Source: Photobacterium sanctipauli
GTDB taxonomy: Bacteria > Pseudomonadota > Gammaproteobacteria > Enterobacterales > Vibrionaceae
DNA length: 64,000 nucleotides
Reading direction: 5' to 3'
NCBI RefSeq assembly: GCF_003026495.1
Contig: NZ_PYMA01000003.1
Span: 452,245 to 516,244, forward strand
Below, one piece after another: positions 53,162 through 63,364 of this stretch. Each line of letters begins with the position of its first letter. The stretch's first letter is position 1. The notes beneath the pieces were generated by a model. It made no database searches. It was not told the DNA's origin and saw nothing but the letters and a program-made list of their open reading frames with translations. Made by a program: the position numbers and the translations under genes.

Positions 53162-53662
53162 CCACATATGAGCATTTGTAAGCCCCAACCAAAACAGTCA
53201 CTTCAAGCATTTCGCTGCCAAGCATCCTATTGAGCCCAGCCATACCCGTTGCTTGCCGACACGCCAATCGTTCACCAGCGTTGCAAATGCAACGCTAATT
53301 GGCTGATGTATGGCAAAACGGCATGTCAGAACCGTTACAAAAGATCACAAGCAAGATCATATGCTCACACCTTTCACGCCATGTAACCACTAACTAAAAC
53401 AACTCAAAGTTCAGCAATTGGCTACACCACTAAAATAACCAGACTAAAAGTGGGATCAATCCGCAGTTTACTTCGATTTTCGATTGACAAAAATTGTGAA
53501 AACGCTAATTATCGAAACATCAATTGTTCTTAAGCGATCCATATGCTCAAGCATCATGTTTTTGGTTTGAAGCAAAATGGTTAAGAGCAGGTAATAATGA
53601 CTTTACTAGCTTCACATTAGGCTAGCATTGAAACAAGCCCAACATGTAAAAGGTCGATAACT
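53162..53662. other. Long intergenic region upstream of talB
   Basis: 501 nt with no supported gene. It contains a strong cruciform-type hairpin: AGCGTTGCA/TGCAACGCT (53277-53285 with 53288-53296) enclosed by GCCAAT/ATTGGC (53263-53268 with 53298-53303). The 150 nt before talB are AT-rich and should include its promoter. Confidence 0.5.
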
Positions 53663-54613
53663 ATGAGCACAAAATTGGAACAACTGCGCGCGCTAACTAC
53701 TGTTGTTGCTGACACGGGTGATATTGAAGCAATTAGCAAGTACAAGCCGGAAGACGCGACGACTAACCCATCGCTAATCCTAAAAGCGGCTCAAATTGCT
53801 GAATATGCACCACTTATCGATCAGTCTATTGCATACGCTAAAGCACAGAGCGACGACAAAGCACAGCAAGTACAAGACACTTGCGACATGCTAGCAGTGA
53901 ACATTGGTAAGGAAATCCTAAAAGTTATCCCAGGCCGTATCTCAACAGAAGTGGATGCACGTCTTTCTTACGACACCGAAGGCAGCATCACAAAAGCTCG
54001 CCAGCTAATCAAAATGTACAACGACGCTGGTATCTCAAACGATCGTATCCTGATCAAACTGGCTTCGACTTGGGAAGGTATCCGTGCTGCTGAAGTACTA
54101 GAGAAAGAAGGCATCAACTGTAACCTGACGCTACTATTCTCATTCGCTCAGGCTCGCGCATGTGCCGAAGCGGGTGTATTCCTAATCTCGCCTTTCGTTG
54201 GTCGTATTATGGACTGGTACAAGGCGAAAGAAGGCCGTGACTTCGAAGCCGCTGAAGACCCAGGTGTTATCTCTGTAACTAGCATCTACAACTACTACAA
54301 AGAGCACGGTTACAACACCGTGGTGATGGGCGCTAGCTTCCGTAACACTGGTGAAATCCTTGAGCTTGCAGGCTGTGACCGCCTAACTATCAGCCCTCAA
54401 CTTCTTCAAGACCTAGAAGAAGCACAAGGTGAAGTGGTTCAGAAGCTAACTACAGCAACTGAAATCAAAGAGCGTCCTGCGGCAATGACTCACGCTGAGT
54501 TCCTGTGGGATCACAACCAAGATGCAATGGCTGTAGAGAAGCTTGCTGAAGGTATCCGCAACTTCGCGGTTGACCAGGGCAAACTTGAAGCCATGATCGC
54601 TGAGCGTCTGTAA
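53663..54613 (+). CDS. talB: Transaldolase
   Basis: 316 residues, nearly the same as E. coli TalB (317). The Schiff-base Lys132 is in [13 protein letters not shown], with the family start TTNPSLIL (34-41), [15 protein letters not shown] and [23 protein letters not shown]. It moves a dihydroxyacetone unit between sedoheptulose-7-phosphate and glyceraldehyde-3-phosphate in the pentose phosphate pathway. AAAGG is the Shine-Dalgarno. tkt follows after a terminator-like hairpin, so tkt may be partly independent. Strong codon bias indicates high expression. Confidence 0.97.
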   Translation: MSTKLEQLRALTTVVADTGDIEAISKYKPEDATTNPSLILKAAQIAEYAPLIDQSIAYAKAQSDDKAQQVQDTCDMLAVNIGKEILKVIPGRISTEVDARLSYDTEGSITKARQLIKMYNDAGISNDRILIKLASTWEGIRAAEVLEKEGINCNLTLLFSFAQARACAEAGVFLISPFVGRIMDWYKAKEGRDFEAAEDPGVISVTSIYNYYKEHGYNTVVMGASFRNTGEILELAGCDRLTISPQLLQDLEEAQGEVVQKLTTATEIKERPAAMTHAEFLWDHNQDAMAVEKLAEGIRNFAVDQGKLEAMIAERL

Positions 54614-54629
54614 TAATTAACTTGAATTC

Positions 54630-54662
54630 AGGAAGCGGCCTCTAGCCGCTTCCTTCCTTTTT
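54630..54662 (+). terminator. Hairpin terminator between talB and tkt
   Basis: A 9-bp stem GGAAGCGGC/GCCGCTTCC (54631-54639 with 54645-54653) followed by TTCCTTTTT. Confidence 0.75.
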
Positions 54663-54688
54663 GATCTAAATAAATCGTGGAAACCAAT

Positions 54689-56683
54689 ATGGAACGTAAA
54701 GTCCTCGCTAATGCAATCCGTGCCCTAAGCATGGACGGTGTACAACAAGCAAACTCTGGCCACCCTGGCGCACCTATGGGTATGGCTGATATCGCTGAAG
54801 TACTGTGGCGCAGCCACATGAACCACAACCCACAAAACCCAGAGTGGGCTGATCGCGACCGTTTCATCCTGTCTAACGGCCACGGTTCAATGCTGATTTA
54901 CTCGCTATTGCACCTAACAGGCTACGAACTATCTATCGACGATCTGAAAAACTTCCGCCAACTGCACTCTAAAACACCTGGCCACCCTGAATACGGCTAC
55001 GCGCCAGGTATTGAAACAACCACTGGCCCGCTAGGCCAGGGCATCACCAATGCAGTAGGTATGGCGATTGCTGAAAAAGCGATGGCTGATCAGTTCAACC
55101 GCGATGGCCACGACATCGTTGACCACTTTACTTACGCTTTCATGGGCGACGGCTGTCTGATGGAAGGTATCTCTCACGAAGCATGTTCTCTTGCAGGCAC
55201 TCTGGGCCTAGGCAAGCTAGTTGCCTTCTGGGATGACAACGGCATCTCTATCGACGGTGAAGTTGAAGGTTGGTTCTCTGACGACACGCCTAAGCGTTTC
55301 GAAGCTTACGGCTGGCACGTGATCCCTGCAGTAGACGGCCACGATCCAGCAGCAATTAACGCTGCTATCGAAGCAGCGAAAGCTGAAACGGGCAAGCCAA
55401 CGCTGATCTGTACCAAGACTATCATCGGTTTCGGTTCACCAAACAAAGCGGGCTCTCACGACTGTCACGGTGCACCACTAGGCGCTGAAGAAATCGCAGC
55501 AGCACGCGAGTTCCTAGGTTGGAACCACGGTCCATTCGAAATCCCTGCCGATGTAGCAGCGGAGTGGGACGCTAAAGAAGCGGGCGCAGCAAAAGAAGCT
55601 GCTTGGAACGAGAAATTCGAAGCATACGCAGCTGCTCACCCAGAGCTAGCAGCAGAATTTAAACGCCGTGTTAACGGTGAGCTGCCTGCGCAATGGGAAG
55701 AGAAAGCGAACGCTATCATCGCAGATCTGCAAGCGAACCCAGCAAACATCGCCTCTCGTAAGGCTTCTCAGAACGCACTAGAAGCATTCGGCCAGATGCT
55801 ACCTGAGTTCATGGGCGGCTCTGCTGACCTGGCGCCATCTAACCTGACTATGTGGTCTGGTTCTAAGTCACTAGAAGCAAACGACTTCACCGGTAACTAC
55901 ATCCACTACGGTGTACGTGAGTTCGGCATGACCGCAATCATGAACGGTATCGCGCTACACGGTGGCTTCGTACCATACGGTGCAACTTTCCTCATGTTCA
56001 TGGAATACGCGCGTAACGCAATGCGTATGGCGGCACTGATGAAAGTGCAGAACATCCAGGTTTACACTCACGACTCTATCGGTCTGGGTGAAGACGGCCC
56101 AACTCACCAGCCGGTTGAGCAAATGGCATCACTTCGCCTAACACCAAACATGAGCACATGGCGCCCATGTGACCAGGTTGAATCGGCAGTGGCTTGGAAA
56201 CTGGCTATCGAGCGTAAAGACGGCCCAACATCGCTGATCTTCTCGCGCCAGAACCTAGCACAGCAAGCACGTACAGAAGCACAAGTTGCAGACATCGCAA
56301 AGGGTGGTTACATCCTGAAAGATTGTGACGGCAAGCCTGAGCTGATCCTGATCGCAACCGGTTCTGAAGTTGAGCTAGCAGTCGCAGCGGCTGAGCAGCT
56401 AGCTGCAGAAGGCAAGCAAGTACGCGTTGTTTCAATGCCATCGACAGATGCATTCGACAAGCAAGACGCGGCTTACCGTGAAGCAGTACTGCCATCAGAC
56501 GTAACGGCACGTATCGCTGTTGAAGCGGGCATTGCTGACTTCTGGTACAAGTACGTGGGCTTCGATGGCCGCATCATCGGTATGACGACCTTCGGCGAGT
56601 CTGCACCTGCAGGCGAGCTATTCAAGATGTTCGGCTTCACGGTTGAAAACGTCGTTGAAACAGCAAAAGAGCTATTAGGTTAA
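54689..56683 (+). CDS. tkt: Transketolase
   Basis: 664 residues from the ATG at 54689; a GTG 12 nt earlier is possible. Thiamine-diphosphate enzyme: [26 protein letters not shown], the ThDP motif [50 protein letters not shown] and [17 protein letters not shown] are all typical of E. coli TktA and Vibrio Tkt. It transfers two-carbon units in the pentose phosphate pathway. Its neighbour talB catalyses the complementary step, and the following PTS/ygg cluster probably feeds sugars to it. A good terminator follows. Confidence 0.97.
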   Translation: MERKVLANAIRALSMDGVQQANSGHPGAPMGMADIAEVLWRSHMNHNPQNPEWADRDRFILSNGHGSMLIYSLLHLTGYELSIDDLKNFRQLHSKTPGHPEYGYAPGIETTTGPLGQGITNAVGMAIAEKAMADQFNRDGHDIVDHFTYAFMGDGCLMEGISHEACSLAGTLGLGKLVAFWDDNGISIDGEVEGWFSDDTPKRFEAYGWHVIPAVDGHDPAAINAAIEAAKAETGKPTLICTKTIIGFGSPNKAGSHDCHGAPLGAEEIAAAREFLGWNHGPFEIPADVAAEWDAKEAGAAKEAAWNEKFEAYAAAHPELAAEFKRRVNGELPAQWEEKANAIIADLQANPANIASRKASQNALEAFGQMLPEFMGGSADLAPSNLTMWSGSKSLEANDFTGNYIHYGVREFGMTAIMNGIALHGGFVPYGATFLMFMEYARNAMRMAALMKVQNIQVYTHDSIGLGEDGPTHQPVEQMASLRLTPNMSTWRPCDQVESAVAWKLAIERKDGPTSLIFSRQNLAQQARTEAQVADIAKGGYILKDCDGKPELILIATGSEVELAVAAAEQLAAEGKQVRVVSMPSTDAFDKQDAAYREAVLPSDVTARIAVEAGIADFWYKYVGFDGRIIGMTTFGESAPAGELFKMFGFTVENVVETAKELLG

Positions 56684-56720
56684 TACAGCACCTTCTATCT
56701 ACTACCTAAGATTTAACACT

Positions 56721-56748
56721 AAAATGCCGGCGATAAGCCGGCATTTTT
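56721..56748 (+). terminator. Intrinsic terminator of tkt
   Basis: An 11-bp stem AAAATGCCGGC/GCCGGCATTTT with GATAA loop, ending in T5. Confidence 0.9.
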
Positions 56749-57260
56749 ATATCTGCTCTATAAACCTTTCCAAACCTTGCCGCCACCAGCCCTTCCTTAA
56801 TTTGACGAGTGAACCCGCCCACTACCCCCTCGCTCACATTATTTTCCCACGTCTAGCATTCAGGCCATTTTCATATCTGTTATTAACTTACGACTATTGG
56901 TTACCGACAAAAACAATGCGGAAAACAGCCTTTATAAGCCATTGAAACCAGAAAATCCATCAAATTCTCAGGTCGATCTACATCAAACATTTAACCCGCG
57001 CAATCAGGAAAATTAGACCTTAATCACAATCAGCAAAATAATTTAAATTTCCATTAATTTGATCAACTTCTAAATTAGTAGGTTGATTTGTAATTTAAAG
57101 AAAAAAAGAAATTAAATGACATAGCAAGAGTGTGAATAGGAGCCTAAAAGACTCATTGACACTGCCAATATATAGATCTTTATCACAAAACACCGTCAAT
57201 TGATCCCGTCGTCTTATTGAATTGATAATAGCCACAACAAGCAACGGCAGGGATAAGAAC
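56749..57260. other. Intergenic region upstream of the cmt/ygg operon
   Basis: About 510 nt, increasingly AT-rich towards 57200. No gene is supported. It must contain the promoter and operator of the PTS operon; I did not find an unmistakable palindrome. Confidence 0.4.
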
Positions 57261-57704
57261 ATGCTATATGATTTAATCGACCACGAACTCATCGACGTTA
57301 TCAATGACGGTAACTACCAGTGGCAAGAAGCAGTCCGCAAAACAACTCAGTACCTAGAACAACGCGGCTACGTTTCACCTCAATATGCAGATGCCATCAT
57401 CCAATCGACAGAAGAAAATGGCCCCTACTACGTGTTATGCCCAGGGCTAGCCATGCCCCATGCCCGACCAGAAACCGGCGTGCTGAAAACCGGTCTGGGT
57501 ATCCATGTTTTCCCAAATCCTGTCGACTTCGGTTCGGAACTCGGCCCAGCCAATATCCTAATTACATTAGCAGCAAAAGACTCTGACACCCACATTGAAG
57601 TCATTCAAGCCTTGAGCGAGATGCTTGTGGACGAAGAGAACATTGAAAAACTAGCCCAAGCGGCTTCCAAAGAGCAAGTGCTAGACATAATAAAAGCGTA
57701 CTAA
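57261..57704 (+). CDS. cmtB: PTS EIIA component, mannitol/fructose type (CmtB-like)
   Basis: 147 residues from the ATG at 57261 (AGGGA upstream); an in-frame reading from 57222 has no site. EIIA-2 fold with the phosphorylated His67 in PGLAMPHARPE, and LGIHVFPNPVDFG and the LSEMLVDEENIEKLA end. It accepts phosphate from HPr and passes it to the IIB domain encoded 13 nt downstream. In E. coli the same gene pair (cmtB-cmtA) lies beside tktA, as here. The sugar is unknown, probably a polyol. Confidence 0.9.
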   Translation: MLYDLIDHELIDVINDGNYQWQEAVRKTTQYLEQRGYVSPQYADAIIQSTEENGPYYVLCPGLAMPHARPETGVLKTGLGIHVFPNPVDFGSELGPANILITLAAKDSDTHIEVIQALSEMLVDEENIEKLAQAASKEQVLDIIKAY

Positions 57705-57717
57705 GAGGGAAAATAAC

Positions 57718-59124
57718 GTGAAAACAAATATGCGAGCCAATGTGCAAGCCTTCGGGGGTCATTTGACCGCCATGGTCCTTCCGAATATCGGGGCCTTTAT
57801 CGCCTGGGGCTTTATTACCGCACTTTTCATCCCAACAGGCTGGATGCCAAATGAAGCGTTTGGTGAACTCGTCGGACCGATGATCACCTACTTACTGCCA
57901 CTGCTGATTGGTTATACCGGTGGTCAAATTATCGGTGACAAGCGCGGTGCGGTTGCCGGTGCCATTGGTACCATGGGTGTTATCGTCGGGGCGGATATCC
58001 CAATGTTTGTTGGCGCGATGATCATGGGCCCACTGAGCGCATGGGTGGTGGTGCAAATGGATAAGCGTATCCAACACCGTATCCCGTCAGGTTTCGAGAT
58101 GGTGGTAAACAACTTCTCGCTGGGTATTGTCGGCATGATTTTGTGCTTGTTTGCCTACGAGATTGTTGGACCAGCCGTTACTGCTGCCAACCTATTCGTA
58201 AAATCAGGCATTGAAGCCCTCGTTGCCACAGGTTTCCTACCACTTCTGGCTATCATCAACGAACCTGCCAAGGTGCTGTTCCTAAACAACGCCATTGACC
58301 AAGGGATCTATTACCCGCTGGGCCTTCAGGCAGCGGCTGAAACCGGCAAGTCTATTTTCTTCATGGTGGCATCTAACCCAGGACCTGGTTTGGGTATGCT
58401 ACTGGCCTATGCAAAATTTGGCCAAGGCCTAAGTAAGCGCTCTGCACCAAGTGCGATTATCATCCACTTCTTCGGTGGTATCCATGAGCTTTACTTCCCT
58501 TACGTGCTAATGAAGCCAATCATGATTGTGGCGATGATTGCTGGTGCCGCTACGGGTATCGCAACCTTCAACCTACTGGATGCTGGTTTGGTGGCAGGCC
58601 CAAGTCCTGGTTCAATCTTCTCTTACCTGGCACTTACGCCGAAGGGCAGCTTCATCGCAACCATTGCCGGTGTAACCTCTGCGACCGTGGTGTCTTTCCT
58701 TGTCGCCAGTGCCATCCTGAAGATGAGCAAATCAGAAGAGAAAGAGAGCGAGTTCGAACAATCCGTTTCTGACATGAAAGACATGAAAGCTGAAGGTGCT
58801 GTAAAACCAGCGGCAGCAGCGACAGAAACAAAAACAGAAACAAAAGCGATTCAATTTGTGGCCTTCGCCTGTGATGCAGGTATGGGGTCCAGCGCAATGG
58901 GCGCATCAACCTTCAAGCGCAAGCTCACCAATGCAGGCATTGATATTGAAGTGAAGAACTTCGCTATCGAGAAAGTCCCAAGTGATGCCGACATCGTTGT
59001 CACCCACGAGAGCCTAGAGAGCCGCGCAGTCAACGCCACCGGGCTACCCGTCATCACAATCAAAAACTTCCTAAACGACCCTGCTCTAGATGAGCTGATG
59101 GTAACTATCGAACAACAAGCCTAA
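57718..59124 (+). CDS. cmtA: PTS EIICB component, mannitol-like (CmtA-like)
   Basis: 468 residues from a GTG with GAGGG upstream; an ATG four codons later is an alternative. The N-terminal IIC membrane domain (about 1-345) has the mannitol-family motifs MVLPNIGAFIAWGFITALFIPTGW and LAIINEPAKVLFLNNAIDQGIYYPLG. A linker rich in Glu, Lys and Ala (about 345-378) leads to the IIB domain with phospho-Cys385 in FACDAGMGSSAMGAS. It transports and phosphorylates the sugar across the inner membrane. Resembles MtlA without its IIA part, as CmtA does. Second gene of a six-gene operon. Confidence 0.9.
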   Translation: MKTNMRANVQAFGGHLTAMVLPNIGAFIAWGFITALFIPTGWMPNEAFGELVGPMITYLLPLLIGYTGGQIIGDKRGAVAGAIGTMGVIVGADIPMFVGAMIMGPLSAWVVVQMDKRIQHRIPSGFEMVVNNFSLGIVGMILCLFAYEIVGPAVTAANLFVKSGIEALVATGFLPLLAIINEPAKVLFLNNAIDQGIYYPLGLQAAAETGKSIFFMVASNPGPGLGMLLAYAKFGQGLSKRSAPSAIIIHFFGGIHELYFPYVLMKPIMIVAMIAGAATGIATFNLLDAGLVAGPSPGSIFSYLALTPKGSFIATIAGVTSATVVSFLVASAILKMSKSEEKESEFEQSVSDMKDMKAEGAVKPAAAATETKTETKAIQFVAFACDAGMGSSAMGASTFKRKLTNAGIDIEVKNFAIEKVPSDADIVVTHESLESRAVNATGLPVITIKNFLNDPALDELMVTIEQQA

Positions 59125-59169
59125 CAACGCAGTAAGGGGCGGTTCGCCGCCCCACTCAGGAGAGAAATC

Positions 59170-60441
59170 ATGGTACAAACAACGGCAGCGGTTATCTGTG
59201 GCGAAAAAGATGTTCAACTACGAACGTTCGAATTACCGGCCATTTCAGCAGACGAGCTTCTGGTAAAAAACATTTCAAATAGCATCTGCCTATCCACTTA
59301 CAAAGCAGCTTTGCTCGGTAGCAAACACAAGCGCGTGCCAGAGAATATCGACGAAGTGCCTGTGATGACAGGCCACGAATATGCAGGCGTGATTGTGGAA
59401 GTAGGTGAAAACCTCAAAGACAAATTCACCGCAGGCGACTACTTTGTCCTGCAACCTGCAATGGGACTGCCATCAGGCTACTCAGCTGGCTACAGCTACG
59501 AGACATTTGGCGGTAACGCCACTTACTCCATCATCCCAAAAATCGCCATCGACTTAGGCTGTGTCCTGCCATACCAGGGCGAGTACTTTGCGGATGCCTC
59601 ATTAGCTGAGCCGATGTCTTGTATCATTGGCGCTTACCACGCCAGCTACCACACCACCCCGTATGTGTACGAGCACCAAATGGGCATCAAAGAAGGTGGC
59701 GCATTGGCACTTCTGGCCTGTGCTGGCCCGATGGGAATTGGCGCCATTGACTATGCGATTAATGGCCCGGTTAAACCCAAGCTCATTGTGGTCACCGATA
59801 TCGACGAAGCCCGCCTTGAGCGAGCAGAAAGCTTGATTCCGGTCAGTGCTGCCCATGAGCAAGGCATTAAGCTCCATTATGTAAACACCGCCAAAATTGA
59901 CGATCCGGTGGCCTACCTTAAGTCACTCAACGACGGCCAAGGGTTTGATGATGTGATGGTGTACGCTGCCGTATCACAGGTACTGGAGCAAGCTGACGAA
60001 TTGCTTGGCAATGATGGCTGTTTGAACTTCTTTGCCGGCCCAACCGACAAGAACTTCAAAGTACCGTTCAACTTCTACAACGTGCACTACGAGTCAACCC
60101 ATATTGTGGGCACTTCGGGCGGCTCGACAGGCGATATGATCGAATCACTCGACTTATCCTCTGATCACCTGATCAACCCATCATTTATGATCACCCATGT
60201 TGGCGGACTGCAAGCGGCGCCGCACACAATACTGAACCAACTGGAAATCCCTGGCGGTAAGAAATTGATTTACCCGCACATTGATCTACCGCTCACAGCT
60301 ATCGATGACTTTATGTCGCTTGCCGAGCAAGACCCGTTCTTCGCCGAGTTGGATGCAATCCTAAAAGCCAACAACTACGTGTGGAACATGCAGGCTGAAA
60401 AAGCGTTACTAGAGTTTTACGACGTGAGCTTAGCGGTTTAG
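59170..60441 (+). CDS. yggP: Zinc-type medium-chain dehydrogenase, YggP/SorE-like
   Basis: 423 residues. Medium-chain dehydrogenase with CLSTYKAALLG (zinc Cys), GHEYAGVIVEVGENLKDKFTAGDYF, an AEPMSCIIGAYHA segment and a Rossmann fold (ALLACAGPMGIGAIDYAI, VVTDIDEARLERA). Length and the GSTGDMIESLD insert match the L-sorbose-1-phosphate reductase/YggP subgroup. It would oxidise or reduce a sugar or polyol phosphate produced by the PTS permease encoded upstream. GGAGAG Shine-Dalgarno. Third gene of the operon. Confidence 0.82.
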   Translation: MVQTTAAVICGEKDVQLRTFELPAISADELLVKNISNSICLSTYKAALLGSKHKRVPENIDEVPVMTGHEYAGVIVEVGENLKDKFTAGDYFVLQPAMGLPSGYSAGYSYETFGGNATYSIIPKIAIDLGCVLPYQGEYFADASLAEPMSCIIGAYHASYHTTPYVYEHQMGIKEGGALALLACAGPMGIGAIDYAINGPVKPKLIVVTDIDEARLERAESLIPVSAAHEQGIKLHYVNTAKIDDPVAYLKSLNDGQGFDDVMVYAAVSQVLEQADELLGNDGCLNFFAGPTDKNFKVPFNFYNVHYESTHIVGTSGGSTGDMIESLDLSSDHLINPSFMITHVGGLQAAPHTILNQLEIPGGKKLIYPHIDLPLTAIDDFMSLAEQDPFFAELDAILKANNYVWNMQAEKALLEFYDVSLAV

Positions 60442-60481
60442 TTACTACGAATTTGTGTGGTAGCCTTTTCGCTGCCACATA

Positions 60482-61018
60482 ATGGAGAGGTCACAAACGT
60501 TGTCACGTGAACAAGAATTACTGAAGAAACTGGAAGAGTGCGAAAACGCGTCTTCGTTTCTTCAGATTTCGAACAAAATAATCAACCTCAAGTTAAAAGC
60601 ATTACTTCCAAAAGTCTTTGTCCAAGACAAGTTAGTGATGGAATATGCTGTGGAACCCTTATTACGGGAAGATGGCCCGTTGGAAACCACCGATGTTGTT
60701 TCCAAATTGATGTTTGCCATGGGTAAGATTTCGTTGGAAACCTATGCGGATATTGGCCTATACAACCAAACCTTAGAGTATACCCAGTCGCTTTCAGACA
60801 AAGTCTCTTACGGTGATGATGTCGTATATGACTTCATAAAAAGCCAAGCAGTGCTTTCATCACAACAAGACGGCTTTTACCTTGAGTCCATCAATAAATT
60901 AAAGTTTTCTTCGTTCGAAGCTTTTTCCCAAATGAGATACGAATCTCTGATCAAAACAGTATTGAACCTGTCATGCGAACTGTTACTGGAAAACATCGAA
61001 AAAGAAATTAAGCAATAA
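60482..61018 (+). CDS. yggD: MltR/YggD-family regulator
   Basis: 178 residues from the ATG at 60482. A GAGAGG stretch inside the first codons could instead serve a TTG start at 60500, which would remove six residues. The protein is all-helical and matches the MltR family (LLKKLEECENASSFLQISNKIINLKLKALLPKVF, YAVEPLLREDGPLETTDVVSKLMFAMGKI). MltR represses the mannitol operon in E. coli and the family lacks an obvious DNA-binding helix-turn-helix. YggD is its paralogue in the cmt/ygg cluster. It probably controls this operon. Fourth gene; yggC begins 9 nt later. Confidence 0.85.
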   Translation: MERSQTLSREQELLKKLEECENASSFLQISNKIINLKLKALLPKVFVQDKLVMEYAVEPLLREDGPLETTDVVSKLMFAMGKISLETYADIGLYNQTLEYTQSLSDKVSYGDDVVYDFIKSQAVLSSQQDGFYLESINKLKFSSFEAFSQMRYESLIKTVLNLSCELLLENIEKEIKQ

Positions 61019-61027
61019 GGCCTCACG

Positions 61028-61762
61028 ATGAAAGTGAATTTGAATATCAGTGGGTTCGATACCCAAGCTGAATTCCCAGATAGTGATATCAAAACCATAC
61101 ATAAGCCCTTGGTGGAAAAATTCACCCGCCTGTACCAAGAAACCCAACAGCGGGTAGTCATCTTCCTTAGCGCCCCTCCGGGCAGTGGCAAGTCAACCCT
61201 TGCGGCATTTTGGGAATATTTATCCGAACAAGAAGCACATTTAGAGCCTTTGCAGGTATTGCCTTTTGATGGCTTCCACTACCCCAATGAAATCCTCGAT
61301 AACAACAGCATTGAGCGCAACGGCGAGATGGTTACACTTCGCAGTATTAAAGGCTCTTACGAAACCTTTAACCTAACCGAGCTCATCGACAAGCTTAAGC
61401 AGCTCAAAGTTAAGGACCCCAAGTGGCCTTACTACGATAGAAACCTGCATGATCCGGTCGACGATGCCATTGCCGTCGACCGTAACGTTGTCGTTGTTGA
61501 AGGCAACTGGTTATTGCTTGATGAACCGGTATGGCAAGGCCTGCATCACCTCGCCGACTTCACCGTCTTTATTGATACCCAACCCGAATTTTTGCAAGCG
61601 CGTTTGGTGAACCGAAAAATACGGGGCGGCACCTCACCGGAAGCGGCATTGGCGTTTTACCAAACCTCAGATGCCGTCAACGTCGAGAAAGTCCTCAACC
61701 ATTCGATCAAGGCCGATCTGAATATATTTATGAACCAAGACGGATCATTTGAGATCCGCTAA
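61028..61762 (+). CDS. yggC: P-loop sugar/nucleoside kinase-like protein (YggC family)
   Basis: 244 residues. Walker [11 protein letters not shown] (48-57), a substrate segment [11 protein letters not shown], the lid [16 protein letters not shown], Walker B-like [14 protein letters not shown] and [16 protein letters not shown]. This is the YggC/FrcK group of the phosphoribulokinase/uridine kinase/pantothenate kinase superfamily. It probably phosphorylates a sugar or sugar phosphate inside the operon's pathway. The gene order yggP-yggD-yggC after cmtAB agrees with the E. coli set. The PHP gene follows after 26 nt. Confidence 0.85.
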   Translation: MKVNLNISGFDTQAEFPDSDIKTIHKPLVEKFTRLYQETQQRVVIFLSAPPGSGKSTLAAFWEYLSEQEAHLEPLQVLPFDGFHYPNEILDNNSIERNGEMVTLRSIKGSYETFNLTELIDKLKQLKVKDPKWPYYDRNLHDPVDDAIAVDRNVVVVEGNWLLLDEPVWQGLHHLADFTVFIDTQPEFLQARLVNRKIRGGTSPEAALAFYQTSDAVNVEKVLNHSIKADLNIFMNQDGSFEIR

Positions 61763-61788
61763 ACCGTCCGCCACCGCAGGAGATCATT

Positions 61789-62538
61789 ATGGATATCGTG
61801 ATTGATAGCCACACTCACACTGTTGCCAGTGGACATGCCTATAGCACGATCATAGAAAATGCACTGGCCGCCAAACACAAACAGCTCAAACTGCTTTGCA
61901 CCACCGACCATGCACCTCAAATGCCCGGTGCTCCCCACTACTGGCACTTCAATAATCAAAGGATCTTGCCTCGGTTTTTGCACGGCGTAGGAATACTACG
62001 TGGCGTTGAGGCCAATACGCTAAATGTTCAAGGCGAAATAGATCTACCGGCATCAACCGACCAACACTTGGACTGGGTGATCGCCAGTTTCCACGAGCCC
62101 GTTTTCAAACCGGCAACAGAGGCTGACCACACCGAAGCCCTGCTCAACGTCATCAAAAGCAGTCGTGTCGATGTATTGGGCCACTTAGGCAACCCCAACT
62201 ACCCATTTGATATAGAAAAAGTACTGCGCTGCGCCAAGGAGTTTAATGTTGCCATCGAAGTAAACAATACCTCGCTTACCGGCAAAAGCCGCAAGGGGAG
62301 CGATGTGCGCTGCAGCACCATCGTCGAGGTTGGTAAAGCGGTTGGTGTCTATTTCACCACCGGCTCTGACGCCCATTTTTGTGAAGAAATTGCCCGGCTC
62401 GATTTAGCTATCGATTTGCTCAAGCAGCATGGTGTCGACGAGGAGAAAGTGCTCACCACCTCAACCAGCCGATTCCTGAATTTCTTATTACTGCGAGGTA
62501 AACAGGAAATCCCTGAATTTGAAACGCTGTATGAGTAA
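61789..62538 (+). CDS. PHP-domain phosphatase/hydrolase, YcdX-like
   Basis: 249 residues, with AGGAGA 6 nt before the ATG. PHP trinuclear-metal motifs: [15 protein letters not shown] (first HxH), [37 protein letters not shown] and [15 protein letters not shown], as in E. coli YcdX. YcdX-like proteins are metal-dependent phosphatases of uncertain substrate. It is the last gene of the cmt/ygg operon. In E. coli this cluster carries yggF, a fructose-1,6-bisphosphatase-type enzyme, which is absent here, so the PHP protein may do the dephosphorylation step. Confidence 0.85.
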   Translation: MDIVIDSHTHTVASGHAYSTIIENALAAKHKQLKLLCTTDHAPQMPGAPHYWHFNNQRILPRFLHGVGILRGVEANTLNVQGEIDLPASTDQHLDWVIASFHEPVFKPATEADHTEALLNVIKSSRVDVLGHLGNPNYPFDIEKVLRCAKEFNVAIEVNNTSLTGKSRKGSDVRCSTIVEVGKAVGVYFTTGSDAHFCEEIARLDLAIDLLKQHGVDEEKVLTTSTSRFLNFLLLRGKQEIPEFETLYE

Positions 62539-62598
62539 ATAGCTAAATTTATCTCATCCTGAAATATATTCGCAGTGTATTTTAGGGTGGGATAAAGT

Positions 62599-63303
62599 TT
62601 ACTCTTGCCAACTGTACAAAGCGGCTCCACGATAGACCACTTCGGAACTTTCAAGTTGCAAGGTATTGCCGGAATAGTGGCCTCGCTGATAACGCTCATT
62701 GATGTGCAATAAGTTATAAATCCCGGCACCAGCCCCTAACTCCCCCATGAAAGAGCCAGACATCACGATTTGAGTATGCTCCCCCACCCAAGGGAAAAGC
62801 TTGTGGTACATACTAGCCCATTCCGCAGTCAATGAATCGGTTCCATTATAGGGGGCGTAAAATTGATGAAGATCGACACTGTTGGATTGCTGATAGCGGT
62901 CAAACAATGCCGAAACCGCTGTACCTAAAGGCTTATCGCTGGTTTGCCCTTCATAACAAAACCAATGATGGGTAAGGCCAGTTGATGACTGGCTGATTCT
63001 CGTTAACACCACACACTCGGCAGCAGGCACTGTGCTGTCATACCACTGAGTATCAAACTCGTTACTAAATTGCTTATCACTTAGGCGAGGGTCACTATCT
63101 ATGGCAAGTAACCATATATAAGGACACTGCTGCTGTGTAGTGAAAATCTTATCAATATGGCGCCAAGCGAAAAGCAATGAGCTTCGTCCGTATGGAAAGA
63201 GTACACATTGCGAGTGCTTCTTCAGCACCGGAATTGCGTCATATAGGCTACAACATAAATTTTTGTATTGCTCGCTGTCTAGTGTCCCCAATTGAGGTAG
63301 CAT
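62599..63303 (-). pseudogene. C-terminal fragment of a ketosynthase/thiolase-fold protein cut by an IS element
   Basis: About 235 codons run from the IS boundary to the stop. The fragment shows thiolase-fold ketosynthase geometry. NGTDSLTAEWASMYHKLFP sits where HGTGTxxGDxxE occurs, and SGSFMGELGAGAGIYNLLHI where MTGHxxGAAGxxxxxxxxL occurs. Both catalytic histidines are replaced (by Asn/Tyr and Glu), so even the intact protein may have been a non-catalytic ketosynthase-like factor. Reading on past 63303 gives about 107 residues that are only the antisense of the transposase gene. The N-terminal half with the active-site Cys region is missing from this side. An ATG lies at the junction, so the fragment might still be translated. 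Confidence 0.7.
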
Positions 63304-63364
63304 GATCCGCACCAGCAGTTTTGGACACCGAGTTAAGTGAGTACAATCACTAACGAGGTGAATC

